A stretch of DNA of 64,000 nucleotides from Desulfofarcimen acetoxidans DSM 771 (GCF_000024205.1 NC_013216.1:3658001-3722000), one strand, 5' to 3'; shown: positions 45,119 to 55,224, counted from the stretch's first letter. Numbers and translations are program-made. The notes: generated from the sequence alone by a model not told the origin.

Positions 45119-45295
45119 AAAAACACCTCTTTTTTATTTTTTCAGTAATAATATTAATCTTAAATATTTTAAATTAATCTGTCAATTTTAAAAAATAAGC
45201 AGGATTTACTCATTAAAAATAGAAAATATAAATTAACTAAATATTTTTTATTTTCCGAGCTGTATTACCTAAATGTATTTACTGCACACGGTAAT

Positions 45296-45440
45296 CATGC
45301 CGGGTTCTTCAATGGAGCCCCGGGTTTAACCGGAAACGGTTATGCCTCCACTTACTTTTAGGAAAGGAAAATTTTACGGCATTTAAGTGTCGCTTATTTT
45401 CCATGCCCAAAAGATGGTAAATATTGCCGGCACTTTTTTA
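45296..45440 (+). promoter_or_regulatory. Riboswitch-like leader of the moeA operon (candidate Moco-type)
   Basis: Ordered hairpins are GGGTTC/GAGCCC (45302-45320) and TAACCG-GAAA-CGGTTA (45327-45342, a GNRA tetraloop). CACTTA (45349) can pair with TAAGTG (45384). TAAGTG overlaps AAGTGTCG (45385), which alternatively pairs with CGGCACTT (45428) just before six T residues, forming a terminator. The two pairings exclude each other, the layout of a transcription-terminating riboswitch. Its position before molybdenum-cofactor genes suggests the known Moco RNA class or a relative. I could not test the class consensus. Confidence 0.6.
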
Positions 45441-45464
45441 ATGCCATTGCGGAGGTTAGCATAA

Positions 45465-46490
45465 ATGAAGTCTATCAGGGTTGAAGATGCAGTTGGATCA
45501 GTTTTGTGTCATGATATAACCAGGATTATTCCCGGAGAAAGCAAAGGGCCTGCTTTTAAAAAAGGTCATATCATAACTGAGGAAGATATACCCGCATTCT
45601 TGGATTTAGGTAAAGAGCATGTTTTTGTTTGGGAAGTAAAAGAAGGTATAATCCACGAAAACGAAGCTGCAGAACGCATGGCTATAGCTGCTGCGGGAGA
45701 AAACATTGTATTAATGGAACCGTCGGAAGGAAAGGTTACTCTAAAAGCAAAAATCAAAGGGTTGTTAAAAATTGATGTTGCCACCTTAAATATAATCAAT
45801 GAAACTGATGAATTAATGATGGGCACATTACGCAATAATCGTCTGGTATATAAGGATACCATAATTGCAGGTACCAAAATTATACCGCTAATTATTGATG
45901 AAGAAAAAATTAAACGAGTGGAAGATATTTGTCAAAAACAGGGTCCGATTATCAGGGTATTACCTCTCTTGCCCAAACGTACAGCTATTATTATTACCGG
46001 CAACGAGGTCTACAGGGGAAGGATAAAAGATTCCTTTACACCTATTGTAGCCAAAAAATTAAAGAAAATGGGCTGCGAAATTTTTAAACAAACTATAGTT
46101 GATGATAATGTTGACAAAATTGCTGCAACCGTTTTAGAAAACCTGGCTGAAGGGGCTGAAATGATTCTGGTTACCGGCGGCATGTCAGTTGATCCTGACG
46201 ATCTCACCCCGGCCGGTATTAAAAAAGCCGGCGGCACTATAGTCACTTACGGTACACCTGTACTGCCGGGAGCCATGTTTATGATGTCCTATATTAACGG
46301 TATTCCGGTTCTTGGCCTGCCGGGCTGTGTGATGTACTCTAAAACAACTATTTTTGATATTGTATTGCCGCGGATTCTAAGCGGAGAAGTTTTACAAAAA
46401 TCTGATTTTGCTCAATTGGGTCACGGTGGTCTTTGCCAAAAGTGTAAAACCTGTCGTTTCCCCGATTGTGCACTAAATACCGGTAATTAG
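45465..46490 (+). CDS. MoeA-type molybdopterin-binding protein with cysteine tail
   Basis: The 341-residue protein belongs to the MoaB/MogA/MoeA molybdopterin-binding family. Residues about 165-310 hold the core with TAIIITGNEVYRGRIKDSF and LVTGGMSVDPDDLTPAGIK, which bind molybdopterin and act in adenylation or metal insertion. The N-terminal 160 residues replace the usual MoeA domains I and II with a shorter region. The last 20 residues add a cysteine cluster (CQKCKTCRFPDC), which may bind metal. The ATG has GGAGG ten bases upstream. The gene follows the riboswitch-like leader and is four bases from the next moeA. Confidence 0.78.
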   Translation: MKSIRVEDAVGSVLCHDITRIIPGESKGPAFKKGHIITEEDIPAFLDLGKEHVFVWEVKEGIIHENEAAERMAIAAAGENIVLMEPSEGKVTLKAKIKGLLKIDVATLNIINETDELMMGTLRNNRLVYKDTIIAGTKIIPLIIDEEKIKRVEDICQKQGPIIRVLPLLPKRTAIIITGNEVYRGRIKDSFTPIVAKKLKKMGCEIFKQTIVDDNVDKIAATVLENLAEGAEMILVTGGMSVDPDDLTPAGIKKAGGTIVTYGTPVLPGAMFMMSYINGIPVLGLPGCVMYSKTTIFDIVLPRILSGEVLQKSDFAQLGHGGLCQKCKTCRFPDCALNTGN

Positions 46491-46502
46491 GGGATGACTG
46501 AT

Positions 46503-47735
46503 ATGTTACAATCAATTCCACTTGAAAAAGCCCTGCAAATATTGCATGAATTCTCGGCACCCAGAGGCATTGAGGAAATCGCTGTTGCCGAGGCTTTCGG
46601 CAGAATTCTGGCTGAAGATATTATTGCCGGCTTCCCGCTGCCTCCTTTTAACAGATCACCGCTGGACGGCTATGCTTTAATGGCGGAGGATACTTTTTCC
46701 GCAGCAAAAGACAACCCTGTACGGCTTAAACTAACGCAAACCGTTTATGCGGGTGAACTGCCTTCAGCACCGGTAATAAAAGGTGAGACTACAGCAATTA
46801 CGACAGGCGCGCCTCTCCCCTCGGGTACCAATGCCATCATAAAATTCGAGGATATAAAAAAAGATGGGGATTACATTTTAATTTTTTCACCTTTGAAGCC
46901 GGGAGATAATTTTGTCCCGGCGGGAGAAGATGTAGTTGAGGGAGAAAAAATACTTGTTATTGGGGAAAAAATCACGCCGGCCTCACTCGGACTTCTGGTA
47001 TCGCTGGGGCGAGGAACAGTAAAAGTATTCAGAAAACCAAGAATCGCAGTTTTTTCCTGCGGAGATGAATTGCTGGATATCGGTCAGCCACGGCAAACCG
47101 GCAAAATATATAACAGCAACCTTTACGCAATAACCGCGCAAATTACCGAAGCCGGTGGACTGGCTGTACCTATTAAGAGCGTTCCGGATGATAAAAACAA
47201 AATTGCTTCCGCGCTAAACCAGGCTTTACAGGAAAATGATTTAGTTATTACCACGGGCGGTGTCTCGGTAGGAGAAAAGGACTATGTAAAAGAAGCCATC
47301 AAAATTAGCAACATTAATACTTTGTTTTGGAAAGTCGGCATGAAACCCGGCACTCCGGCGGTATGCGGAGAAAGAGACGGGCAGTTGGTTATAGGCTTAT
47401 CCGGAAATCCGGCTGCCTCTATGATAACATTCGTTTTGCTGGCCAGGCCAATAATTCAGTCTATCTGCGGCAAAAAAGGTGAGAATTTGCCTGAGGTAAA
47501 AGCTGTTATGGATGTTCCCTTTAAGAAAAAGAGCGGCCAGAGGCGTTTTATGAGAGCTGTTCTAACCTGGAAAGACGGCATTTACCATGCCGCACCGGCC
47601 GGAATACAAAGTCCGGGAGCTTTGAAGTCAATGCTGCAGTGCAATGCTCTGATTGATATACCTAAAGGACACGGGCCTTTGGATATAGGAGATGAGGTTA
47701 AGGCACTTTTGCTGCCGGAAGGCTATTGCATGTAA
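46503..47735 (+). CDS. moeA: Molybdopterin molybdenumtransferase MoeA
   Basis: The protein (410 aa from the chosen ATG) is a full-length MoeA: domain III/I strings EAFGRILAEDI, PPFNRSPLDGYALMAED and ITTGAPLPSGTNAIIKFED, then the molybdopterin-binding core with FSCGDELLDIGQPRQTGKIYNSN and TTGGVSVGEKDYVKEA, and GLSGNPAASMITF. It inserts molybdate (or tungstate) into adenylated molybdopterin. The ATG at 46503 is nine bases after GGGG. The ATG at 46494 lies almost on that site. It is co-transcribed with the moeA-type gene and mobA. Confidence 0.92.
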   Translation: MLQSIPLEKALQILHEFSAPRGIEEIAVAEAFGRILAEDIIAGFPLPPFNRSPLDGYALMAEDTFSAAKDNPVRLKLTQTVYAGELPSAPVIKGETTAITTGAPLPSGTNAIIKFEDIKKDGDYILIFSPLKPGDNFVPAGEDVVEGEKILVIGEKITPASLGLLVSLGRGTVKVFRKPRIAVFSCGDELLDIGQPRQTGKIYNSNLYAITAQITEAGGLAVPIKSVPDDKNKIASALNQALQENDLVITTGGVSVGEKDYVKEAIKISNINTLFWKVGMKPGTPAVCGERDGQLVIGLSGNPAASMITFVLLARPIIQSICGKKGENLPEVKAVMDVPFKKKSGQRRFMRAVLTWKDGIYHAAPAGIQSPGALKSMLQCNALIDIPKGHGPLDIGDEVKALLLPEGYCM

Positions 47736-47758
47736 TATTTCGTAAAGGATGAGACAAA

Positions 47759-48364
47759 TTGAACATATCGGGCATAATTCTGGCCGGTGGAAAAAGCAGT
47801 CGTATGGGCACTAATAAAGCACTTCTGGATATTGACGGTATCCCACTGATAGAAAGGGTTGCCCGCATTATAGCCCCGGTATGTTCCGAAATAATTATTG
47901 CCGGCGGGGATGAAAAAACTTACGGACATACCGGTTATAAGATTATCCCGGATATTTACCCCGGCTGTGGACCTCTGTCCGGGATACATGCAGGCTTACT
48001 GTCCGCCAAACATTTTTATAGTTTTGTAGCAGCCTGTGATATCCCTTATCCTAATGTCCAAACCATTCAATTGCTGACAAAAAGCATAGAAGATTATGAT
48101 GTTGTTATGCTTTCTATACAAAATCATTTAGAACCGCTGTTTTCCATATACAGCAAAAATTTTGCCGCGGTCGCGGAAACCGCTTTAAAGCAGGGAATAT
48201 ATAAGATTATTGATCTGATACCTCTAACCAGGTGGAAAACTTTTGAACTGCAAACATCCGATATGATCTTTGATCAACAGAAAAATTTGATGAATGCCAA
48301 TACACCGGAGGATTTTAAAAAAGCAAAGGAATACAGCAGAATAAACCGGCGCCTTCGGCAATAA
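47759..48364 (+). CDS. mobA: Molybdenum cofactor guanylyltransferase MobA
   Basis: The 201-residue nucleotidyltransferase starts at a TTG with AAGGATG nine bases upstream. Near the N-terminus it shows the MobA signature LAGGKSSRMGTNKALL, followed by DIYPGCGPLSGIHAGL and AACDIPYPN. MobA adds GMP to molybdopterin to make the guanine dinucleotide cofactor used by formate dehydrogenase. It is the last gene of the three-gene operon. No terminator was obvious in the 290 bases after it. Confidence 0.9.
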   Translation: MNISGIILAGGKSSRMGTNKALLDIDGIPLIERVARIIAPVCSEIIIAGGDEKTYGHTGYKIIPDIYPGCGPLSGIHAGLLSAKHFYSFVAACDIPYPNVQTIQLLTKSIEDYDVVMLSIQNHLEPLFSIYSKNFAAVAETALKQGIYKIIDLIPLTRWKTFELQTSDMIFDQQKNLMNANTPEDFKKAKEYSRINRRLRQ

Positions 48365-48656
48365 GTTTATGTTACATTGTAATTGCTCTTTTGGAAAGAA
48401 TAAATATAATTTGGAAATACTTTTTGTAAAGCATTGACACCTGTACTTATATTATTTAATATTATTGTAGCAATGTTATGTCTATTTATATTGAGTTTAA
48501 TAAAGTGCAACTAAATAATTTAATTATGTAGTATACAGTTATATTATGTATATTCATATCAATTAATTATATCAACAAACAATCATTTACCCTATAAACA
48601 ACTTAAACTAATATAGAATTTATTTGTTCTGTGTTACTGTCATTATTGTATTGTAA
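48365..48656. other. AT-rich gap between convergent mobA and fdhA
   Basis: The stretch is about 75 percent A+T with no open frame preceded by a ribosome site and no clear hairpin other than the fdhA terminator at its right edge. Confidence 0.5.
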
Positions 48657-48686
48657 TGAAAAAACCGGAGCTCGACACTCCGGTTT
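48657..48686 (-). terminator. Terminator of the formate dehydrogenase operon
   Basis: On the minus strand AAACCGGAG and CTCCGGTTT (9 bp) close a 7-base loop and run into a U tract, six bases after the fdhA stop codon. Confidence 0.85.
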
Positions 48687-48691
48687 CTTCT

Positions 48692-51394
48692 TTAAGCACC
48701 TATTTCTTTCGACTCTTGAATTTTTTCTAATTTAACAGCGGCCACCTTATACTCACCAGTCTTACTGATCGGGTCAAACGCATCGACAGTAAGCTCGTTA
48801 GTAGGTGTCTCCCAGTAGTGGAAGCTCATCCAAATCAATCCTGCCGGTACCTTGTCGGTTACGACGACCTTGGTTACCACAGAACCTCGGCGGGAAGTAA
48901 CTCTAAGTTTACCACCTGTTTCCACACCAAACTTACAGGCATCAACCGGATTAATCTGAGCCATTTCTTCCGGTCTGTGAGCATCCAAACCTTGCGAGTA
49001 ACGGGTTGTGATATTGTAGTGATACAGTATCCGCCCGGTGGACAACAGGTACGGATATTCAGCATCAGGCATTTCAGCCGGTGGAACATGATCAATACCC
49101 TTGAACAAACCCTTACCTCTGGTAAAGCTCTGCGTATGCAGTACAGGGGTACCCGGGTGATCCAGGGTCGGGCAAGGCCATTGCAATCCCTTCGCATCTA
49201 TTCTTTCATAATTCATCCCACAATAGGAGGGAGTCAATGAAGCCATTTCATTGAAGATTTCTTCCGGCGAAGCAAAATTCATGGGATACCCCATATGGTT
49301 GCTCACTTCGCAGACAATTTGCCAGTCAGCTTTGGTATTTGCTATCGGATCAATAGCCTTGCGAACCCTCTGCACTCTTCTTTCAGAGTTGGAGAAGGTA
49401 CCGTCTTTTTCACCAAAACTTGCTCCGGGCAGTATTACATCAGCGTATTTGGCTGTCTCTGACATGAATAATTCCTGCACTACCAGGAAGTCCAGTTTAC
49501 TCATAGCCTTGCGGATATGATGAGCGTCAGGATCTGTGAGCACGGGATCTTCGCCCAATATATACATGGCCTTGACTTTTCCTTCCACCGCCGCGTCCAT
49601 CATATCAGGAATAGTCAAACCAAGCTTGCCGGATAAAGGAACACCCCATGCCTTTTCAAACTTGGCCTGAGCATCCGGGTTAATAACAGGTTGGTAACCG
49701 GGATAAACGTTAGGCAGTGCACCCATATCACAGGCACCTTGCACGTTATTCTGACCGCGCTGCGGGTTCACGCCGGAACCGGGCCTGCCGATATGTCCGG
49801 TAAGCATAGCCAGGTTGGCAATACTCATAACGTTGAACACACCGCAAATATGCTCGGTGATACCCAGTGTATAGCAAATAAGCGCATTGTAGGAGGTTGC
49901 ATAGAGTCTTGCCACATCATATAAGTCTTCTACCGGAATACCTGTCATTTCCGAAACTTTTTCCGGCGGGTAATTTTCTACCGTAGCCTTGAGTTCCTCA
50001 AAACCTTCGGTTCGCTCTTCCACGAACTTCTTATCGTAGAGATCTTCCTTGATAATAATATGCATTAAACCGTTTAACAACGGAATATCTGTACCGGGCT
50101 TAAGCTGCAGCCAGTAATCAGCCTTTTCTGCCAGTTCAATGCGGCGAGGGTCAACTACTACCATCTTAATGCCCTTCTGAACTGCCTGAAGCATTTTAGC
50201 ACCTGCCATCGGGTGTGCTTCAGTTGCGTTTGAACCGATTACAAACAGCAAATCAGTTTTCAATATATCGCTAAAAGAGTTTGTCATTGCGCCACTACCA
50301 AAACTTGTAGCCAGACCAGCTACTGTGGGAGCGTGTCAGGTACGGGCGCAGTGATCGACGTTATTGGTGCCGATTGCCGCGCGAAGAAGTTTTTGTAGTA
50401 CATAATTGTCTTCATTGGTACAACGGGCTGAAGAAAGTGCGGCTACAGCATCACTGCCGTACTTATTCTTCACTTCAGTCAATTTAGAAGCAACCAGGTC
50501 AAGAGCCTCATCCCAACCGGCTTCAACAAATTCACCGTTTTTCTTAATTAGAGGCGTGGTTAAACGTTTCGGGTTATGAATATAATCTATCCCAAAACGG
50601 CCTTTTACGCACAAATGACGGCCATTAACCGGGCTGTCGGGATTGGAGGTAGAACCGATAACTTTACCGTCGGCAACATTCAGGTCGAAGTTGCAGCCTA
50701 CTCCACAGAACGGGCAAGTGGTGCGCACCTTTTTAATATCCCAGATACGTGCTTTACCGCTCATAGCTTTCTCAGTCAGGGCACCCACCGGGCAAACAGC
50801 CACACAACTGCCGCAGAATACACATTCCGATTCAATCAAAGGCAAATCCATGGCGGTGGCCACTTTAGCATTAAAACCCCTGTAAGCAAAATCAATCACA
50901 CCGCGGCCCTGCACCTCTGCACAAGCGCGAACACATTTGCCGCACAGAATGCATTTATTCATATCTCTTATAATGAACGGGTTGCTGTCTTCGATAGGAT
51001 AATTATGCTTCTCCCCGAAGAAAACGTCTCCCCTGATATTATAACGATAGGCATAATCTTGCAATCTGCAGTCACCGTTTTTGCTGCAAGTCAGGCAGTC
51101 AGCCGGGTGATTGGCCAACATCAATTCGAGAATTGTTTTGCGTGCCTCCACTACCGTTTCGGACTCAGTGTATACCACCATACCGTCCGTTGCTTCGGTA
51201 ACACAGGAAGCAGGCAGGTTGCGCATGCCCGGTACTTCCACAACACAGATACGGCAAGCTCCGAATCTGGCAAGCTCCTGGTCATGGCAGAAAGTAGGAA
51301 TATCAATTCCTATTTTTCTGGCAGCGTACAAGACGGAAGTACCCTTAGGAACCGTAACCTGTTGATCATTAATGGTTAATGTAACAGAACCCAA
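48692..51394 (-). CDS. fdhA: Selenocysteine-containing formate dehydrogenase catalytic subunit (FdhA1)
   Basis: The 900-residue product is read through an in-frame TGA at 50336-50338. Domains in order: [2Fe-2S] ferredoxin (about 1-78), His-Cys [4Fe-4S] segment (79-118), two [4Fe-4S] clusters (about 138-208), CPFCGVGC cluster of the Mo-bis-PGD family (about 230), and the catalytic and C-terminal molybdopterin domains to the end. The TGA stands in ARTUHAPTVAG where formate dehydrogenases place selenocysteine and where the paralog at 55225 has Cys. Frame, length and homology are continuous on both sides. It starts at TTG with GGAGG upstream. It should oxidise formate (or reduce CO2) using W or Mo, with electrons passed to the NADH-linked partners encoded upstream. 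Confidence 0.93.
50296..50338 (-). promoter_or_regulatory. UGA selenocysteine codon and bSECIS hairpin
   Basis: Immediately after the in-frame UGA the mRNA can fold a stem GTAGC/GCTAC whose apical loop contains GGTCT, at the distance expected for SelB binding. The loop and spacing resemble the well-known E. coli fdhF element, which has the same GGTCT loop. The second fdhA gene, with a Cys codon, still retains a related sequence. Confidence 0.85.
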
Positions 51395-51557
51395 TCAATT
51401 TTCCTCCTTTCCGGAATTCAAAATATCAAACGATTCAGCAAATCCGGTGTCCGCCACGGAATATCACATAAATTCCCTCAATAACAATATCTTAACCTAG
51501 TTTAATACCTGACTTACACCGGCTTAACCGAATCCCTCGCATAGCTAAAGTTCTTAT

Positions 51558-52496
51558 CTATTTCTCATTACTATTGTTCATCTTTAAGATTTTTGCCAAT
51601 ACTTCTTCTATGTTCAGTGCTTCCGCCCAAGAAACTTGAGAGAATACACCGTCCTTCTTAATAAACGGCAAAGCAGGCTCATCCATATACTTCAACTGTA
51701 AACCCAAACGGCCCTTCAGACAAAGCGGACGTCCAACTGCTGTAGACTTGGGTACCACCCCGATAGTCTTACCCTGTTTCTTAAGTAAATTAAATTTACA
51801 GCCACTGTCGCAGAAGGTACAGGTAACTTCCTCTTTCTCCATTTCCCATACCCGTCCTTTTCCTGCCAGCGGTTTCCAAGTCAGGGCCCCGACCGGACAA
51901 ACAGCTACACATCTACCGCAATAAACACAATCCGATTCAGCCAAAGGCAGATCCATACCGGTCACAATCTTGGTATTAAAACCACGGTAACCGAAATCAA
52001 TCACACTGCGCTCAGGAATAGCATTGCAAGTACTGACACACCTGCCACATAGAATACACTTATTGGGATCACGCACTATATAGGGGTTGGAATCATCAAG
52101 AGGATGATTTTTCTTTTCCCCTTCAAACGGACTTTCTTTCACTCCGTATTGAAAAGCATAGTCCTGCAAGCGGCAATCGCCGTTTCTCTCACAGGTCAAG
52201 CAATCCTTGGGATGGTTGGCCAGAAGCAACTCTAAAATAGTTTTCCGTGCTTCTACCACTGCCGGTGATTCTGTGTATACTTCCATACCTTCCGTTACTT
52301 CAGTTACACACGAAGCAGGCAGGTTACGCATACCAGGAATATCTACCACACAGATACGGCAAGCTCCGAACCTAGGAAATTCTGGATCATGGCAAAAAGT
52401 AGGTATAAAAATTCCCGCTTGTTTGGCTGCGTCAAGCACAGTGGTACCCTTAGGAACATTTACCTTTTTACCATTGATAGTTAAATTAACAGACAT
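51558..52496 (-). CDS. NuoG-like iron-sulfur subunit of the formate dehydrogenase complex
   Basis: The 312-residue protein matches the N-terminal electron-wire part of the FdhA proteins: [2Fe-2S] domain with CHDPEFPRFGACRIC, CLTCERNGDCRLQ, two ferredoxin clusters (CILCGRCVSTC, CVYCGRCVAVC) and a CTFCDSGC cluster. It stops before any molybdopterin catalytic domain, so it is a pure electron carrier. It lies between nuoF-like and fdhA1 genes in the same operon and probably links them. It starts at ATG, with no strong ribosome site. Confidence 0.85.
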   Translation of the reverse strand: MSVNLTINGKKVNVPKGTTVLDAAKQAGIFIPTFCHDPEFPRFGACRICVVDIPGMRNLPASCVTEVTEGMEVYTESPAVVEARKTILELLLANHPKDCLTCERNGDCRLQDYAFQYGVKESPFEGEKKNHPLDDSNPYIVRDPNKCILCGRCVSTCNAIPERSVIDFGYRGFNTKIVTGMDLPLAESDCVYCGRCVAVCPVGALTWKPLAGKGRVWEMEKEEVTCTFCDSGCKFNLLKKQGKTIGVVPKSTAVGRPLCLKGRLGLQLKYMDEPALPFIKKDGVFSQVSWAEALNIEEVLAKILKMNNSNEK

Positions 52497-52603
52497 TTAT
52501 GAACACCGAAACCGCGCTGTATTACCCAGTTTTATGCTTTGCAAAGAAGACTGCACAACGCTTCCCGGCTTCCCTCCCTTCCATATATTATAATAATATT
52601 ACC

Positions 52604-54463
52604 TTAGGCTTTGTAAATAGCGTCAAACTTACAACCGGCCAGACAGGCACCGCATTTGATGCACTTGGTGATATCAATTTCATGCGGCATTTTCTTCTCA
52701 CCGGTAATAGCTCCGGCAGGACAACTCCTTGCGCACTTACCGCAGCCGTTGCATTTTTCCTTATCAATCACAAAGGTTAACAATTCTGTGCAGGCACCGG
52801 CCGGACAGCGTTTGTCATTAATGTGGGCAAGATATTCATCTTTGAAATAACGCATGGTAGAGAGAATCGGGTTGGCACAGGTTTGTCCCAAACCACACAA
52901 AGCTGTCTTGGTGATTACTCTGCCCATACGCTCCAGTGTCTCAATATCTTCCGGCTTACCTGTACCCTCACAGATACGGGTCAAGGTTTCCAGCATGCGC
53001 TTGGTACCCTCACGGCAGGGGGTACATTTACCGCAGGACTCTGCCTGGGTGAAGTTTAGGAAGAAACGGGCCACATCCACCATACAGGTGGTTTCGTCCA
53101 TGACAACCAAACCGCCGGAACCCATAATCGCACCGGCAGCGTTCAGTGAATCATAGTCTACCGGCAAATCCAGCTTTTCTTCCGGCAAGCAGCCGCCGGA
53201 AGGACCGCCGGCCTGAACAGCCTTAAATTTCTTGTCGTCTTGAATGCCGCCGCCGACTTTATAGATAATATCTCTGACGCTGATACCCATGGGAACTTCC
53301 ACTAAACCGGTATTCTTAATCTTGCCGGTCAGACAGAACACTTTACTGCCTTTGCTCTTCTCGGTACCCATGGAGGCGTACCATTCGCCGCCCTTACGGA
53401 TAATGAAAGGCACGTTGGCATAGGTTTCAACATTGTTTAAGTTAGTCGGCTTCTCCCAAAGGCCTTTAACAGCCGGGAAGGGAGGACGCACGCGAGGCAT
53501 ACCGCGGTTACCTTCGATAGAGGTCAAGAGAGCTGTTTCTTCACCGCATACGAAAGCACCGGCACCGGCCTTGATGCGCAGTTTAAAGTTAAAGCCTGTA
53601 TCTAAAATGTTTTCGCCCAGCATGCCAATCTCTTCTGCCTGGGCAATTGCCAGATTTAAACGGTGAATAGCCAGGGGATACTCGGCCCTCACATAGATAT
53701 AGCCTTCATCGGCACCGATAGCATAACCTGCAATGATCATACCTTCTAAAACTGAGTGCGGATCACCCTCTAAGACGCTGCGATCCATGAAAGCACCGGG
53801 GTCGCCTTCGTCAGCGTTGCAAACGATATACTTTTTATCTCCGGGTGAGTTATGGGTAAACTGCCACTTCATACCGGTGGGGAAGCCACCGCCCCCACGG
53901 CCACGCAGGCCGGAAGTTTTGATCTCATCAATAACTTGCTGCTGAGTCATACCGGAGAGAATCTTCTCCAGACCTTCATAACCGCCGGTGGCAATGTAAT
54001 CTACAATGCTCTCCGGGTTGGTTCTGCCCAGTCTGGATGTAACTGTGCGAACCTGCATTTTATAAAAGTCGTAATCTTCCATCAAGGTAATGCCTTCATA
54101 AGCTTTGGCACCGTTCTCAACTATTTGGAGAATCGCCATATCTTCAACCGGCTTTTTACCTATTACATGCTCATCAATCAAACGGATAACGTTCTCAGGA
54201 TTAACATCCCCGTATATAACACTGGCTTCACCGGGGAGAGCTACTTCTACGGTAGGTTCCGCATAGCACATCCCGATACAGCTGGTAAAGTCGACATCTA
54301 TATCCAAAACACGGCCGGCAACTATAGCTTGCAGAGCCTTCATTACTTTGTCACCGCCGGCTGCAATTCCGCAAGTACCAAGGCCAACCACCACACGGGC
54401 ACGGGTAAACTTCTGCTTATACTCTTCTCCCATCTTAGCCCGTACTTCAGCCAAACTTTTCAT
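52604..54463 (-). CDS. NuoF-like NADH-binding subunit (HndC/HymB type)
   Basis: The 619-residue flavoprotein has an N-terminal thioredoxin-like ferredoxin domain (about 15-110), the FMN/NADH fold with GRGGGGFPTGMKW and CNADEGDPGAFMDR, an SLBB region, the [4Fe-4S] motif SCGKCTPCREGT, and a C-terminal pair of ferredoxin clusters (CNGCGKCARSC, CIKCGACLAGC). It exchanges electrons with NAD(H), possibly with ferredoxin in a bifurcating complex. GGGAGGTG lies just before its ATG. It follows the nuoE-like gene by 15 bases. Confidence 0.9.
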   Translation of the reverse strand: MKSLAEVRAKMGEEYKQKFTRARVVVGLGTCGIAAGGDKVMKALQAIVAGRVLDIDVDFTSCIGMCYAEPTVEVALPGEASVIYGDVNPENVIRLIDEHVIGKKPVEDMAILQIVENGAKAYEGITLMEDYDFYKMQVRTVTSRLGRTNPESIVDYIATGGYEGLEKILSGMTQQQVIDEIKTSGLRGRGGGGFPTGMKWQFTHNSPGDKKYIVCNADEGDPGAFMDRSVLEGDPHSVLEGMIIAGYAIGADEGYIYVRAEYPLAIHRLNLAIAQAEEIGMLGENILDTGFNFKLRIKAGAGAFVCGEETALLTSIEGNRGMPRVRPPFPAVKGLWEKPTNLNNVETYANVPFIIRKGGEWYASMGTEKSKGSKVFCLTGKIKNTGLVEVPMGISVRDIIYKVGGGIQDDKKFKAVQAGGPSGGCLPEEKLDLPVDYDSLNAAGAIMGSGGLVVMDETTCMVDVARFFLNFTQAESCGKCTPCREGTKRMLETLTRICEGTGKPEDIETLERMGRVITKTALCGLGQTCANPILSTMRYFKDEYLAHINDKRCPAGACTELLTFVIDKEKCNGCGKCARSCPAGAITGEKKMPHEIDITKCIKCGACLAGCKFDAIYKA

Positions 54464-54478
54464 CTTTTCACCTCCCGA

Positions 54479-54970
54479 TTACTCGTATTGTTCCAAAATC
54501 CCCTGGATATCTCCGGGAACCAGACGGCCATGGGTGTCGTCATTGATCATCAATACCGGTGCCAAACCGCAAGCGCCCAGACAGGCCACTGTTTCCAGGG
54601 TAAAACGCAAATCTTCAGTGGTTCCGCCTTCACTAATTCCCAGAACCTTTTCCACCGCTTCGAAGATCTTCTTGCCGCCCCGCACGTGGCATGCAGTACC
54701 CTGACAGACGCGGACAATATTGCGCCCGCGTGGTTTCAAGTGAAACTGGGCATAAAAGGTTGACACACCGTAAATCTTACTAAAGGGAACCCTTAAGTCC
54801 TTAGAGATCTGCTGCATTACCTCTTTGGGGAGGTAGCCGTAAATATCCTGTGCTCCCTGCAGAACAGGAATGATTGCTCCTTTATATCCCTTAAACTTTT
54901 GCAATAGTTCCTGCAGGGCCTGCTGTTTCGGATCAATAGTGTTGTTTGAACATCCACATGTACAAGCCAA
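54479..54970 (-). CDS. NuoE-like [2Fe-2S] subunit
   Basis: The 163-residue thioredoxin-fold ferredoxin has the four cluster cysteines in CQGTACHVRGG and CLGACGLAP, plus an N-terminal CTCGC string not usual in NuoE. It partners the NuoF-like protein in NADH-linked hydrogenases and formate dehydrogenases. It starts at a TTG (54968-54970) with GGAGGG upstream, the same arrangement as in the decayed second copy at 58369. Confidence 0.9.
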   Translation of the reverse strand: MACTCGCSNNTIDPKQQALQELLQKFKGYKGAIIPVLQGAQDIYGYLPKEVMQQISKDLRVPFSKIYGVSTFYAQFHLKPRGRNIVRVCQGTACHVRGGKKIFEAVEKVLGISEGGTTEDLRFTLETVACLGACGLAPVLMINDDTHGRLVPGDIQGILEQYE

Positions 54971-54989
54971 TTTTTTATTTCCCTCCTCT

Positions 54990-55205
54990 CAACTTTTAGA
55001 CAACTTTCATGATTACCCGGTTTTCAGTTACTATATAGTGTACCGGGCAATCATGACTTTAATGGCAGACCTTAACATAAATTTGCATTTTCATGGGTCT
55101 TTTTCATAATTCGCTTTTCGACATAAAAATTCCTCTATAAAATTCTGACTTATTAAAAGATTTAAATTCTTCATTCAAAAATTGATTTCCTCTAATGAAA
55201 GGAGG
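54990..55205 (-). pseudogene. Remnant of a duplicated 5-formyl-THF cyclo-ligase gene and its leader
   Basis: Bases about 54990-55110 closely match the 3' end of the gene at 58717 (the GATTACCCGGTTTTC and GTGTACCGGGCAATCATGAC strings). Bases about 55110-55205 match the start and leader of that gene (GACTTATTAAAAGATTTAAAT and a TTTCCTCT..AGGAGGAAG hairpin). The middle of the gene is deleted. It is evidence of a tandem duplication of the operon. Confidence 0.75.
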
Positions 55206-55224
55206 AAGTTTAAAAATCTTTTAC

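Noticed and set aside
48692-51394. Two separate formate dehydrogenase genes or a nonsense mutation at 50336
   Set aside because: The reading frame is continuous, the TGA is at the known selenocysteine position, and a matching bSECIS hairpin follows.
53852-54763. A 303-codon plus-strand open frame opposite the nuoE/nuoF genes
   Set aside because: It lies fully antisense to conserved enzymes with clear motifs and has no ribosome site or recognisable protein features.
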